Shown: positions 34,964 through 47,219, numbered from the stretch's first letter. The stretch: DNA of 64,000 nt from Chalciporus piperatus (GCA_038093975.1 JBBPTG010000007.1:310001-374000), one strand, 5' to 3'. Notes: generated by a model from the sequence alone, not told the origin. Program-made: numbers and translations.

Positions 34964-36347
34964 CTAGAGCAACTTTAGACCATCCAAAGCCGGGATCGGC
35001 CGCTCAGCCTGAGGTGTGATACGGGCACCGTGGCGACGCTCCTTCGAGCTTCCATAGTCCACGATGGCAGACTAGAAAAGAGTCAGATCGGTAAGCAGCC
35101 CAGAACACGCTTCACAATCTCTACTTACATGCGCGGTAATTCTGTTGTCCCACATAACCACAGTGCCAGCTTCCCATTTCACTCTGGCCTGCAAGTCACT
35201 GCTCTTGTCGACGTGGTCATACAGGAACTTGAGAATGGTTTCTGTTCACCGCAGGTCAGCGAAGTTGTGAGTGAGTATTCTCAATCCACTCACCTGACTC
35301 CTCACGTTTCAACCCGACAATGCGTTTGGTGAATTGTTTGTTGACGTAGAGTGCTTCCTCCCCGGTAACAGGGTGACGTCTCACAACAGGGTGGACATGT
35401 TCCACCGGGTCACGTCTTACAACGCCTCCCCGCTTCCCGGAGCGAGAGAAGTTGGCTTGTTCAGCGCCGGAGTGGACTGCAGTCAGGGTGCGCAAGAATG
35501 CAACGAACGATGGCGACAGCTTCTTCAAAGTCGAAACTTGCGAAGTGAACAGGGTGTCGCCGCCTGTCGTGGGCTGAGAAAGCAAGAAGAATGTGGTAAG
35601 CCCAGGAGGCTGGAGTTCGTACGACACATCGGAGTGCCAGACGGTGGTGGTGATACTGTCTTCGATCTCAAAGTTGAAGCTCGAGTTTGCATCCCTGTCG
35701 AGTCATAAGGTAAGAGCCTCTTTTTAAGGGGTAGATGAACTCACTTATACACCAGGTGGACGTTTGGGTAATCCTTCGGGTGGCCGGAGGTCGGGTGTAT
35801 GTGCAACCTAATGGACGGGTATGGCTTGAGCTCAGCATCCGTGTTACAGACAGCATGGAAGAAGCAGCCTAATGCAGGGGGCCAATTTAACTAACCTTCC
35901 GAAGTGACGGCCCCATTCCAGGTACGCTTCAGGGCCTTGGTCGATGAAGTTAGTCTGGTCCCTGAAGACCATCAATCCACGCCTAGCAACCTATTGTTGA
36001 CAGTTTATAGCACGAGAACTCAATCATGACGTGGTACTCACCTCGAGTGCGAGCTGATCTTTGGCATCGCTATCAAGGTCCGTGAGACGGATTCCTCGGA
36101 CCTCGGTACCCAAGTTTGGAGTCATTTCGACCACGCTCGTTGCACCTTTCAAGAAAACTCGGGGGTCTGCGTGCTTAAGAGCCCGGAACGCAGGATCGAC
36201 ATGCTCGAAGGGAGTGAGGGGTGGGTATTTTTCTTGGGAGAAATGAGGCAGAAGGTGAGCGTATTTGTATGTCTCCCCTTGGAACCCGTCCCCTGCGCGC
36301 AGGGTCAGGGTCGCTGTAGATTGAGTGACGGTTTCGACGGTAGACAT
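34964..36347 (-). CDS. TauD/TfdA-type Fe(II)/2-oxoglutarate-dependent dioxygenase
   Basis: Non-heme iron dioxygenase of the taurine/sulfonate dioxygenase group. Fungal members hydroxylate sulfonates or related acids and can release sulfite as a sulfur source. Blocks seen: PNLGTEVRGIRLTDLDSDAK; RRGLMVFRDQTNFIDQGPEA; and HIHPTSGHPKDYPNVHLVY. The iron-binding HXD is in WHSDVSYELQPPG. Then come TGGDTLFTSQ, HPVTGEEALYVNKQFTKRIV, KWEAGTVVMWDNRITAH (distal His) and the 2-oxoglutarate-binding Arg in RRHGARITPQAERP. The start is the ATG at 36347 and the stop at 34964-34966. Six exons are inferred. The substrate cannot be fixed from sequence. It is divergent from the OPT transporter across a 1.2-kb gap. 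Confidence 0.88.
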
Positions 36348-37543
36348 TTACGTCGAGGTAGATGAAGATGAAAAGTACTGGATATCACGAGCACACGGTA
36401 TCTTATAATAAACAAATCACAGTGCGCTCGCCATCGTGGGTGGAAAGTGCATCATATGATATATCTCGCACTCATGGCGTTTGCCTATGTTTGAATAGAA
36501 CATCTGATCGGGAAACTCACAAGGGGTTCAGCTGACCCCCGCGACTAGCAAGCGGAACCCCAGGGAAATGGGTCAGATGTCGAATCAACTTAGCCCACCA
36601 GCGGTGTTCATTCTGAGGGAAGTGTTGGATCAACAACAATCAGTAAGGGACTGTGGTAAGTACTTGATAGCACCGAGTTTCTCGACAGTGGATTTCTTTG
36701 AGCAATATCTGGCTGGATGGTGGACGACTACTGTCCTCGTTCGATTGCGTCTTTTGGGTGTCAGACTACGACTGGGTCCGATGGGCTCACGCTTGCGACA
36801 TATGATTGTTGATCGCATGCATATGGTCGGGTGATCGAAGTTGACCGCTAAGATAAGATAAGATAACTCTGCCCAACCTAAACCGCCACGCCGAATAAGG
36901 AAATGCAGGCTTATTGTCTTTCCGCTGTCAGAATCTCCATCGATATCGGTCTCAGAACGGAGCAAAGACAATAAACACTCTCGGCACCAAGTCGTACTAG
37001 TGTCGTACTTCCCCGGTCCACTCTTGACCGGTCTTGACCACCCGTGACGACCCTGCAGTCTGCAGTTCATCCAGGTGCTCGTTCCAGGACCTCCCAACCA
37101 CAGAGGCATGATCCGCCCCTCCAGCGGTGCCAGTAGGGTTGCAACATTTTGGAATACCAGTTGGTAGTCTCGAGCAAGTTGTGCCATACTTCCGAGATAG
37201 TCCCCGCTTCGTCATGAGAAGCCACCTCATTTAATTCCTTTTGTTTAGCGTAACCCGCCTGATAGAATTCTCCCAGCTTTTTGTCTTGCTGTGGACCTTG
37301 TCAAATCCGGTCTATTGTCGTCGCGGAAGCTTTCCACATGTGGATCCGCTTGCCATTCCAGGCCAATTGTGGAACGGACGTCAGGGGGGGTATCCATTGT
37401 TCGCGAGTCTCAAAAGGCCATGAAATCGCGAAGGTCACTCAAACCTGTTTCCTGTTCATCCCAGACGCCCAGTGCGCCTTGCCCACGTCTTTTCCCGAGG
37501 AACAGCTTGCTATCCCCAACCAGACGTTGGAATCGCTTACACC
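36348..37543. other. 1.2-kb gap between dioxygenase and OPT transporter; possible gene remnant
   Basis: Holds the divergent promoters of the two neighbouring genes and a GATA cluster. On the minus strand, about 37200-37420, a coding-like reading includes TREQWIPPLTSVPQLAWNGK and KLGEFYQAGYAKQKELNEVA, then SEVWHNLLETTNWYSKMLQ. It is interrupted by stops and joins no recognisable family. A 185-codon minus-strand frame (36630-37187) overlaps it out of frame and is not convincing as a gene. It may be a decayed gene or transposon fragment. Confidence 0.35.
36851..36866. promoter_or_regulatory. Triple GATA-factor site
   Basis: AGATAAGATAAGATAA contains three overlapping GATAA sites. It lies about 500 bp upstream of the dioxygenase start and about 680 bp upstream of the OPT start. 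In fungi such clusters bind AreA/Nit2-type or related GATA regulators. Function here is inferred. Confidence 0.4.
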
Positions 37544-40259
37544 ATGGAGTCCACAATGTTCACCAGCGCGACTGACATTGCCAACCACACTTCCATGCGC
37601 CATCGCGCAGTACCAGATGTTCCCGAGGATGTGGACTTCCTCATGGAACACTTGAACGACCCCAATTTTGACTACCACTCGGAGGTGAACTCTATCTCTG
37701 AATTGGGCACAGAGGTGTTCGAGCTTGGAAGGAAGAAGGACTTGGGCGCCAACTCCATTCGTACTTCAGAGTTCGACGCACAATCTCACTCAGAATCGGC
37801 CCGGTATTCCAACGCATCAGAGACACATCCCTCTGCGTATGAGTACGACGAGTAAGTTTATAATCCCGTTGCTTCATGCAGAATTTTCTCTGAACGTGCA
37901 CCTGACAGTGAATCTCCGTACGCTGAGGTCCGTGCGGCTGTCTCAAGCATCGATGACCCCACAATGCCGGTGAATACCTTCCGGACATGGGTTCTCGGCT
38001 TGTTCTACACCATCGTCATTTCCGGACTGAATCAGTTCTTCTCTTTGCGATGTATGTTCCATTTCTCCTTGCCTCACGATCTCTCTCACGCTTTGTCACC
38101 AGACCCCTCTGTTCTCATCACAGGTATCATCGCTCAGTTAACCGCTTTACCCCTTGGCAAAGTTCTCGAGCGTATCCTCCCGACTACCCGCTTCCGTACC
38201 CTCGGCTTCACGTGGTCGTTTAACCCTGGTCCTTTCAACATCAAAGAGCATGTCCTCATCACAGTCATGGCCAACGTTGTCGTCAGCGGTGCCTATGCGA
38301 CTGATGTTGTCGCAACTCAGCGCTTCTTTTATAACCAGCCGCTCACCACCGGCTACCAGCTCTTGCTTGTGCTCTCGACCCAGCTGATTGGCTTCTCTTT
38401 GGGTGGTCTCCTTCGCCGTTTCCTCGTCTACCCCAGCAGCATGATCTGGCCTGGCGCCTTGGTCAACTCCGCTCTTTTCAACACTCTTCACAGGGCGTAT
38501 GGCAAGCCTGATTCCCGTCACATCTCTCGGGAGAAGTTCTTCGGCATTGTTCTCGCGTGCAGCTTTGTATGGTACTTCGTTCCTGGATTCTTGTGGACCG
38601 GTCTCAGTGTTTTCAACTGGGTCTGCTGGATCGCACCAAACAACATCGTTGTCAACCAGTTGTTCGGCACCCAAACAGGTCTTGGTATGGGCCTTTTCAC
38701 CTTTGATTGGTCGATGATATCATACGTTGGCAACCCCCTGATCTCACCGGTATGTTGTCGCACCGGTTGCTTCGTGCTATTGTTGACAAATTATCCTTTC
38801 AGTGGTGGTCGGAGGCTAACAGTGGTGTGGGTCTTGTCGTGTGTTTCTGGATCATCGCTCCCATCCTTTACTGTTCGTCGCTTTGCTCTGTTTCACAATT
38901 TTGTTCTGATCCAGCTTTCCTTCCACATAGATACCAACAGCTTCTTCATGGGTTACCTGCCCATCTCCGCCTCCATCACGTTTGACAACACTGGGATGCC
39001 CTTCAACGCATCTCAGGTTGTCGCCAATGGTCTTTTCGACCAAGCCAAATATGCAGCATACTCCCCAGCTTTCCTTCCTGCCACGCTAGCGGTCGCGTAT
39101 GGTGTCGCATTTGCTGCATTTGCATCGGTTGTTGTCCACACCTTCTGTCAGTATCATCTCATCCTCACAACTTACGCATCTGACTATGATTTCAGTGTGG
39201 TACCGTCGCGATATCATCGGACGCGTGCGAAGTAATCTCAGGGATGAGCGTGATGTCCACTCTCGCCTCATGCAAGCATACGCTGAAGTTCCTCAATGGT
39301 GGTATGCTCTCTTGGGCCTCATCACGCTCATCCTCCTCTTTGTCACCGTCGAGGTATACCCCACCCAGCTTCCTATATGGGGAGTTTGCGTCGCCCTTTT
39401 CATTGCCGGAATAATGTCCATTCCTGTTGGAATGATCCAGGCGATCACCAACCAACAAATTGCGCTTGATGTCATGTACGAACTCGTTGGCGGCTACCTG
39501 CTTCCCGGAAAACCCATCGCCGTCATGATCTTCAAAGGTGCCGCCTATGCTGGCACGAACCAAGCCGTCGGATTCGCTGGCGACTTGAAGCTCGGTCACT
39601 ACATGAAGATCCCACCTCGTCTTATGTTCGCCGCACAGGTCATCGCTGCTTTCATCAGTAGCATCGTGGTCACTCTGGTACAGAGCTGGATGTTTTCGAA
39701 CATTGTTGACATCTGTCAACCCGACCAGCCTCAGTTCTTCACCTGCCCTTCCACGACCGTGTTTGCCACATCGTCTCTCATTTGGGGCGGCATTGGTCCA
39801 CAGAAAGTCTTTAGCCCGGGTTCTATGTACAACCCAATCCTCTATTTCTTCCTCCTCGGCGCCATCCTCCCCATCCCCTTCTACTATCTCGCCCGCCGCT
39901 ACCCTCTCTCTTATTGGAGATATATCAACATCCCCGTCCTCTTTGCTGGTATCGGTGCTATGCCTCCCGCGTCAGGCATTAACTATTCCTCGTGGCTCAT
40001 CGTCGGCTTCTTCTTCCAATGGTTCATGCGTCGCTACCACTTCCGTTGGTGGATGCGTTACAACTACATTCTGGCCGCTGGACTCGACGCTGGTGTGGCA
40101 ATCAGCTTAGTCGTCATCTTCTTCACCTTGCAGTTGCCAAAGGGCGGTGTCAACATCAACTGGTGGGGTAACACGGTTTGGCAGAACACCGCAGACGCTC
40201 TCGGGACCCCACTCTACGTTATGCCTCCAGGGCAAACGTTCGGTCCATCGCAATGGTAA
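37544..40259 (+). CDS. OPT-family oligopeptide transporter
   Basis: Proton-coupled importer of small peptides (tetra/pentapeptides, glutathione) of the fungal PT clade of the OPT family. The soluble N-tail has about 110 residues (DVPEDVDFLMEHLNDPNFD; SPYAEVRAAVSSIDDPTMP). About 14-16 membrane segments follow, including TFRTWVLGLFYTIVISGLNQ and GALVNSALFNTLHRAYG. Family motifs seen are NPGPFNIKEHVLITVMANV (the NPG and KEH signature), ISREKFF, IPVGMIQAITNQQIALDV and KLGHYMKIPPRLMFAAQVIA. The C-terminal motif is IYPLS-like (RRYPLSYWRYINIPVLF), with a final INWWGNTVWQNTADA. Introns lie at about 37852-37910, 38050-38110, 38750-38803, 38870-38930 and 39147-39195. The start at 37544 has the context ACC before ATG. 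Confidence 0.93.
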
Positions 40260-40798
40260 TCACCTCAAACCCACAAAAAAACCTTCGCTATTCTGCATAA
40301 CCCCTCGGTGTAGGATACTGTATTCTCATATCTGGTACACTTCTTGCATGACACTGACATACACATAAATCTTTTCTTAACGACCGGTGGCCGCGATTTT
40401 CACAAAATTCTTTCGTCGCTCTGGCCCTGATGCTCCAACTGCTACACTCTCATTCCTATACCATTTGCACGATATCGATTATTCATCACTTCGCAGTACC
40501 ATTATTTTCTTTCGGGTTTTAGCTTCCGTCCACCACTTTACGCATTGTACAGATACATGGATTGTAATCAAACGATCTCCCCATTTACAAGTTGTTAATT
40601 CGACGCGCTCAAGTGAACAATCGGGGCTGCGACAGCACACTCAGATGTAACCGTTTCTGCGGGCAGCGCATGATTGAAATCACCCAGAGTCTGCTAGTCG
40701 ACTCATGTTACTAAAAGGTCAACCGAGAGCAGAAGGGCTATTGCGATCCATCACAAGGTCCTGAACCATTTTGAACAAACAGACACGCAGACAAAAAA
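40260..40798. other. Intergenic region between convergent genes, 540 bp
   Basis: Shared 3' region of the OPT transporter and PRP19. AT-richer than the flanking genes. No gene, RNA or repeat is supported. Confidence 0.4.
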
Positions 40799-42417
40799 TT
40801 ACTCTGGTACACCCCAAATCCTGACATCTCTCCCACTCGTCGCCCAAAGCTCCTTCCCTTGGCTACCAAACACGATATCCGTCACGTCAGTCGCGTCATC
40901 AAAGCGAACCAGCTCCTCCCAAGTCTTGTGCGCATACAAGCGGATACCCCCATTTCCAGCAACTCCAAAGTAGTTGGCGCTATAGTCGTACACGACCTTG
41001 TTGACCTTGAACGAGTCACCGAGTGGTATGGAGTGTGCGATTGTCATTTTCCTGAGATCCCAGATGGCGACGGAGGACAGGCTATCGGGTGCGAGAATGT
41101 GGTACCCATTCTCGGAGAAGGACAAAGTGTTTATCGAGAAGGGCGAAGCACCCGGGGGAGAAATGGTAGCAGCTACGGTGCCACTGCGAACATCATGGAT
41201 TTGAATCTTTGATGAAGGCGTACCAAGCGCGAGCAGTGCACCGTCCGGGTGGACGGCTAGTGAACTATAGGCTTCCTCTGCAGGAGCGGAGTGGTACACC
41301 TCCGAGAAGTTGGAGAGTTCGCACAAGGAGTACGTTTTATCGAGGGAGCAGTAAGCGACCAATGTGGAGGTGGGGTGCACTACCAGGCCAGTCACGTCGC
41401 CCTTGTGCGACTTGAGTGTTGCTTTGGGTAGGTACTCCCCAGATGCACTGTCGTGTGACCAAATATTGGCAATCTTGTCCGCGCCAGCGGAGAATATCAA
41501 GGTAGGTTCACCGTCCCGTTCTCGGAAAGCAACGTGGTTGATCTTCTTGGTGTGTCCTTTTAGGGAGGCTAATACCTTGTCAGTGCTTCTGTCGTAGAGT
41601 TGCACGATCTTGTCATTTCCACCCGTCAAGAATTGAGAAGGGCTTTGGCGTGAAACGGCGACCGAGTTCATGCCAGCGGGGGATGCCGAGTGGAGGGAGG
41701 GGATGGTGTGCTTGGCCGTGTAGGTCTTGACTTCGGCAGCGGTGGTGTATCCGGCAGGTGCCTTGCGCTTCTTGCGAGTGGCGGATAAGGCCTGTTGAGT
41801 TTCGTCGATTTGGTCGACGACTTCCTTTGGCACACCAGGTTGGGCAGCTTCTTCTGTCATTTCGACATCACCGCCGTTACTTGGAGCGGGCGCTACACCC
41901 AAGCTGGCCTGAACGTTGGCAAGAGCCCTACGCGTGTACTGTTAGGACACCAGTGATGAAGGAAGCAACGCGAACGACGTACTCTCTTGCAGCATCCCGT
42001 TCTCGGATGAGACGAGCGACGACGCGGCTGGCAGCATCCTGCGCATAGAGTGCATAGCTGAGTTCTTGTCGGGTATTGTTGTACTGTTGTTTTAGGGCAA
42101 ACGTCTCCAGGACAAGCGCGTCCCACTCGTTTTGGAGGGTATGGAGGAGTGCGGGGACGGAAGTCGCGGTTGGTGGTCTCGGGGGTGCAGCCTTTGGGTC
42201 TACGGGATGGTTAGTTTACGAAGGGGGGATTAACGACACGAGACTGACTAGCTTTGATCGTGAGGAGGTCGGACTCTTCCAAGTTTTCACCGGTAAGCGG
42301 GTCAGTGCGGTTGTCGTTGATGTATTTGAGAATGAGACGACGTTCGTATACATGTCCAGATTTTGCGGACACGACAGGGTCCTGTGGAGGTTCACCAGAA
42401 ATACCGCAGAAAAACAT
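40799..42417 (-). CDS. PRP19: Pre-mRNA splicing factor and U-box E3 ligase Prp19
   Basis: Core of the NineTeen complex that activates the spliceosome. The first exon (start 42417) encodes the U-box: [36 protein letters not shown] and DPLTGENL. The coiled-coil tetramerisation region is in the next exon ([40 protein letters not shown]). After a linker comes a seven-bladed WD40 propeller. It includes [53 protein letters not shown] and [19 protein letters not shown], and ends [16 protein letters not shown]. Intron 1 has a GTCAGT donor. The gene is divergent from SGT2, with 124 bp between the ATGs. Confidence 0.95.
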
Positions 42418-42541
42418 GTTGGACTATTGTTCGACGACGAGCGACGGTAGCTATGCTAGTTCCAGTCGTAGTAGACTTTGACGACGAGTTTGTTGTCGGC
42501 TATTTGCCTTTCGAGTAGATTGAGCACTGACCACCACCGCG

Positions 42542-43769
42542 ATGGCAGACAAGAAACAGCAGCTCGTACTCGCACTGATCGATTTCCTCAACGAATCAAT
42601 ACAGGATGGTACAGTAAAGGAGGACGATAAAGAAGGTCTCGACATCGCAGGTGAGTCGTAGCACAACAAGCGTCTCTCACAGTCATCAACCCTCATCCCA
42701 GTCCAATGCATCGGAGAGGCCTTTGGCGTAGATCCATCAGACGATGCTCAGCGTCAGAAGCTCAACATAAAACCAGCCAAGCTACAGACGATATTTGAAG
42801 TTTTCCTCAAGACGAGGGAGAAGGTCGGATCAGCACCCACCGGTGCCCCACCGTCCGCGTCTGCTGCACCAAAGGCCCCATCTGCAGAAGACAAGAAGAA
42901 TGCAGAGAAGCACAAGCAGACCGGAAACACCCAGATGTCCTCCAAAAACTATGATGCGGCAATCGAGTCATATACCAAAGCAATCGCCCTCGACTCAACC
43001 AATCCCGTCTATTTCTCCAACCGCGCCGCAGCTTATTCTAGCAAAGGTGACCACGCATCTGCAGTCACAGACGCAGAGAAGGCAATCGAGGTCGACCCTT
43101 CCTTCGTAAAGGCTTACTCTCGTCTCGGGTGCGTCCCCCATTCAATCACTTCCGACCCCCAACGCTCATGTCTCCTTTCAGACATGCGCAATACACTTTG
43201 GGTGACTACAATGCCGCTGCAGACGCGTTTGGCAAGGGAGTCGAGCTTGATCCGACAAACGAGAATCTCAGGTCAGGTCTCAAGAACGCAAAAGACCGCC
43301 TCCCTGCCGACGAGGACGACGATGGCCCTCCTCCGCTCATGCCCGAGGATCAACTTCGCTCATCATCTCCGCCCTCGAACTCCGCTCGTGCAGGTGGTGC
43401 ACCCAACCTGAGTGGTCTAGCGGACATGCTCGGCGGCGGCGGCGGCGGAGGTATGCCAGACTTGGCAGGCATGATGAACAACCCGATGATGATGCAGATG
43501 GCGCAACAATTGATGGCCAATGGCGGTATGGAGCGGCTCATGTCGAACCCCGCCGTCGTGAATATGGTACGCTCGTCTTCGTGCCTTCCGCTTCTGGATG
43601 ACTCACATTCCATTCGCCGTCAGATGGGTCGGGTCCAGAATGGACAGATGCCTTCGATGGAGGAACTCATGTCCGATCCAACGTTGAGAGATCTGTACGT
43701 CTATTCCGTCTTCTGTGGATTCTGTGTTGAACAAGGTTTAGTGCGGGCCAATTCGGTGGCAGACGATGA
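42542..43769 (+). CDS. SGT2: Small glutamine-rich TPR co-chaperone Sgt2 (SGTA)
   Basis: Cytosolic co-chaperone that receives tail-anchored proteins and hands them to the GET pathway via Get4/Get5. The N-terminal dimerisation helix is QQLVLALIDFLNESIQDGTV, then AVQCIGEAFGVD-type sequence. Three TPRs follow (AEKHKQTGNTQMSSKNYDAA; PVYFSNRAAAYSSKGDHASA; AQYTLGDYNAAADAFGKGVE). A glycine run (about 43430-43450) and Met/Asn-rich repeats (GMMNNPMMMQMAQQLM, GMERLMSNPAVVNM) form the substrate-binding C-domain. The last exon ends AGQFGGRR and stop (43767-43769) after an intron at about 43693-43741. The start at 42542 is the first ATG, in good context. Confidence 0.94.
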
Positions 43770-44115
43770 GATTCAAGTTCCGGGGGAGGATCTGAGGGAC
43801 GCTGTCGGATCATTTTGACGCAGAGCTCACTTTGGAACGGCAACTGATAGATACACACCCAATGTATACACTTCTCAAGCTTCACATGGGATAATACAAC
43901 GCATAAAGATGCGGTGGAATTAGACATCCACCATTATATAAAGATATCAATAAGTACATGTAAATTATGATGCAAGGTGTGGGTTATGACGAATGAGATA
44001 ATCGATGATGCCTGCATTATACATATGGAACCCAGAGTTAAAACAAATAACATACACGAGAAAGACGAAACTATTAGCAGCAAGTCCCGCGTACAGTACC
44101 GGAAGCAGGGAAATT
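43770..44115. other. Intergenic region between convergent genes, about 345 bp
   Basis: Shared 3' region of SGT2 and the Myb/zinc-finger gene. A 69-codon minus-strand frame (43965-44174) overlaps the end of the Myb gene out of frame and is probably 3'-UTR noise. Nothing else is supported. Confidence 0.4.
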
Positions 44116-46940
44116 CTATGAGTTTGACGTAGAACCTTGAGTAGTGTGACTGGACGCATTCGTCCCGGGAACACCTTGAAGGCGCATCTTCTCTGCCAGC
44201 TTGCGACTTAAAGCAGGTGGGACGAGATCAAGCTGTTTGGGAAGCTCAGTCGGATGACCCTAGGAAGAAGAAACAAATTGAGTCCTCGCTCCCTGTTGTC
44301 GACACCCCTGCTTACATGCGCTAGGTGATAACGTAGACCACTCAGCTGCTTATACCGATTGGGACAATTTTCGTGGGGACATTTGTACTGTTTCTTGGTC
44401 TTGTCTTCCCCTTCACTTGACGCTTCGACCGACGCTGGGACCGTGAGCCCAGCTACATAAGCTACTGAATAAGTCGAAGTTATAGCATGCTGGAAATGAG
44501 CCTTGGAGCTGAGCGTAGCCATTAGATAGTGTGAACCACAATGCCAACCAAGCTTACATCTGAAGATGGTATTGCAAGCCATTAATGCTCTAATACGTGT
44601 ATCAGCCCGGAAGAAAGACGAACATGAAAACAATGCGCATACCTTCCATGATTTACCACATCCCTCTAGGCTACACCGATATGGTCTGTCTCCTCCCGAG
44701 TCGTCCGGGTGTGCGGCCTTATTGTGATCCGAAAGACCACGCGAGGTGCAAAAGCAGGAACGACTCGACACTGCGTTAGAGGGCCAACAGCTCTCGTGGC
44801 CACAAGCATAAGGTTTGACGGAAGGACTGCGGGATGTGAGCGATCCGAATAGCCTCTTGGAGTACAGGGACTTACTCGGGTGTCGCTGGCAGATCGGACG
44901 ATAAACGCACTGGAGCTTGTGAGTCAGGTCGTTTCCTAGGAACGTTTGTAGTCGGTTTCTGCCTCGAGACAGGCTGAAGTGACGGTGACCGAGAATTCAC
45001 GGAACCGGGTGTAGATCCATCCAGCTGCAGCGGTCTTTGCATGTATGGTGCCCCGGTGGAGCGAGAACCCGCAACTGGCCGTTGAACCAGTTGCGATGAC
45101 TGAACATGGCTGCTGGCGTAATATTGGCCATGTGTGACACGAGACGGACCAGGGTCTGGTGGAGTCGCTGAGCTAGGGTTATGATGCCCAGACTGATGGA
45201 GTAAGTACTGAGGTTCCGGCGGCGAAGTCGTTGGCGGTCGCGACAGTGGGTGAACGTGGCGACTCTGGCTTGACTCCACATGGCTGCGGTGATATTCGCC
45301 ATGCTGTTCTTGGCCATGCGTTGTCTCCATAGCTCGTGCACGAGAAGCGTCACTCGGATGCGCATAATGATAGCCGCTGCGTGACTCGGAGAGCGAAAGC
45401 GGATCAGAAGCAAGAAGTAAACCGTGCTGAGCATTGACGTCAAGCTGTGGTTGTGGAGACGTATGATGGTATGGGTTGGATCTGTCGAGAAGCAAACCTG
45501 AAGACATCGATGATAAAATGTGGGCCCCCTGCTGCTCAGGAAGCTGTGAAGTTGCGAAATAGGCATCGGCGGAGCTTGGAGCATGAAGAGAGCTGCTTTG
45601 CGGTGTCGACTGGTGTCCAGTCGTCAATGCATTGTGTGAGTGGCCACGTCCCTCGTGTCGAACGGTTGCCGTGTAATGATCGACCTGCACAGGATGAACG
45701 GGAGAAGGCGTGTGAATCGGGACGACCGCGTGAGGCACACTTCGGTGGAGCTGATGAAATTGGTTTGTACAATCGTTGTAACTGCCACTTGGATGCATGT
45801 CATGGGTGTAGGCCTGAGCTGGCGACGTGGAGCCAACGGAGACGGTGCAGGTTGATGATGTAGACTTGTAGTCAAATGGAGCAAATACAGCGATCGAAGT
45901 GCTGTCCGGCGGAGCGGAGGCAGTTGGAGGCAGTTGTGATTGGCATCCGTTACACGCCATGACTTCGGCGTCTTTTTCATACCGGAATGCATGCTGTGGA
46001 GTCGACAAGGCAGAACTGAGTGACGAGGAGGAATAATGAAAAGGAGCAGGGTAGTTGACCAGTTGGGTGACAAGTTGTGCATGCTGCACAGCTGATGGTG
46101 GATCGCCTAGAATGTCATCACCATTGCGGGATCGCCCATGACTAGAAGATGGTCCTGATGGGAGCGCGTCGACCTGCGACAGCGGTTCATCCCAATAAGA
46201 TGAAGGTTCTGCCATTGGAAGTGACGGCCAGGTAGATGGGTCACAGTAGTTGAGCGTTGGGCCGAGCTGGGCGGTGGACGTGTTGGGCGTCGTTTTTGAG
46301 GCCGCGGTGGCAACCTCAGAATCGCCAAGCGGAGCGGTCGTTCTTTTTCGCTCAAGCAGCCTCCACCTGGCAGGGAAAAGCCGGGTAAGCACCAGATACG
46401 CGAGCGTGGACAGGTGATGCTACCTGTTACGGCAGCCCAAGCCACTGCGTTGAAGCTCTTGTCCAACCTGACCCCATTTACCACCCAAACGCTCGAATGC
46501 TGCAATCAGTTTCTCATCTTCCTCGGGCGTCCATTCATCTTTCTTCAATGACGGATCGAGTGCTTCACGATAACGCTTTGAGCACGCGTCGTCTGTCCGG
46601 CCAGGGATGTTCCTGGCGATGAGTGCCCATTTTGCGGAGTGGACCTTATAGAGCTCCAAAAGGAGATCATCTTCTTCTTTGGTCCAGGCAGTTTTCTTCA
46701 CGCTCGGTGATAGGGAATGGAGCCACCGCTAGCGGTGTGATATGAGTAGAGGACAATGTGAGAGATCAGCGGACAGGGAGGGAAACGGCAGCTTGCCTTC
46801 CTGCACGCTTTATTAGTCCTTCCCGGGACTGATAAAGCGACGGCTTTCCAGTTGTCGACCTGACCGTGCACGACGACGGCGTTGGCGAGCAGCTGATCTT
46901 CGCGGGCCGTCCACGGACGACCGACTCTGCGCTCGGCCAT
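44116..46940 (-). CDS. Three-repeat Myb protein fused to C-terminal zinc fingers
   Basis: Probable nuclear DNA-binding regulator. Three Myb/SANT repeats occupy the N-terminus: GRPWTAREDQLLANAVVVHG...NWKAVALSVPGRT; TAWTKEEDDLLLELYKVHSA..WALIARNIPGRTDDACSKRY; and DEWTPEEDEKLIAAFERLGG..WGQVGQELQRSGLGCRNRW. A disordered middle of about 480 residues, rich in His, Ser, Pro and Gln, follows. The C-terminus has C-X4-C fingers. RPYRCSLEGCGKSWK continues across introns, and YKCPHENCPNRYKQLSGLRYHLAH resembles the split fingers of Sfp1-type factors. The end is LVPPALSRKLAEKMRLQGV...TSNS and stop (44116-44118). Intron 1 (46729-46796) begins GC rather than GT. No target can be named. Confidence 0.8.
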
Positions 46941-47219
46941 GGGGATACTCTAAAAAACAGCAAGGAGGTGATTTCTACGGTTCTATGGATAGATGGTAAA
47001 GAAATAGATACTTTGTTGGGTGCCAGAGCTGCGTTAATCCGACGAGTTAATATGGGCTCCGGTTGGATCACATATGACAGTGGTATGTGCTTATGTAATG
47101 TCTCGTGTAGTTGCACTGCTTAGTGTTGCTCAGGTTGACTCAAGCCAGCCAAGCTATACTTGAGGGGGCAACTCAAGGGCGACTCAACGGTCGAGACTCA
47201 GCTCCGCGCCGTCCCCATC

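Noticed and set aside
36630..37187. 185-codon minus-strand frame as an intact gene
   Set aside because: No recognisable domain or start context. A more protein-like reading lies in another frame of the same stretch, itself broken, so at most this is a remnant.
43965..44174. 69-codon minus-strand frame with hydrophobic character
   Set aside because: It overlaps the C-terminal exon of the Myb/zinc-finger gene out of frame and is better explained as its 3' UTR.
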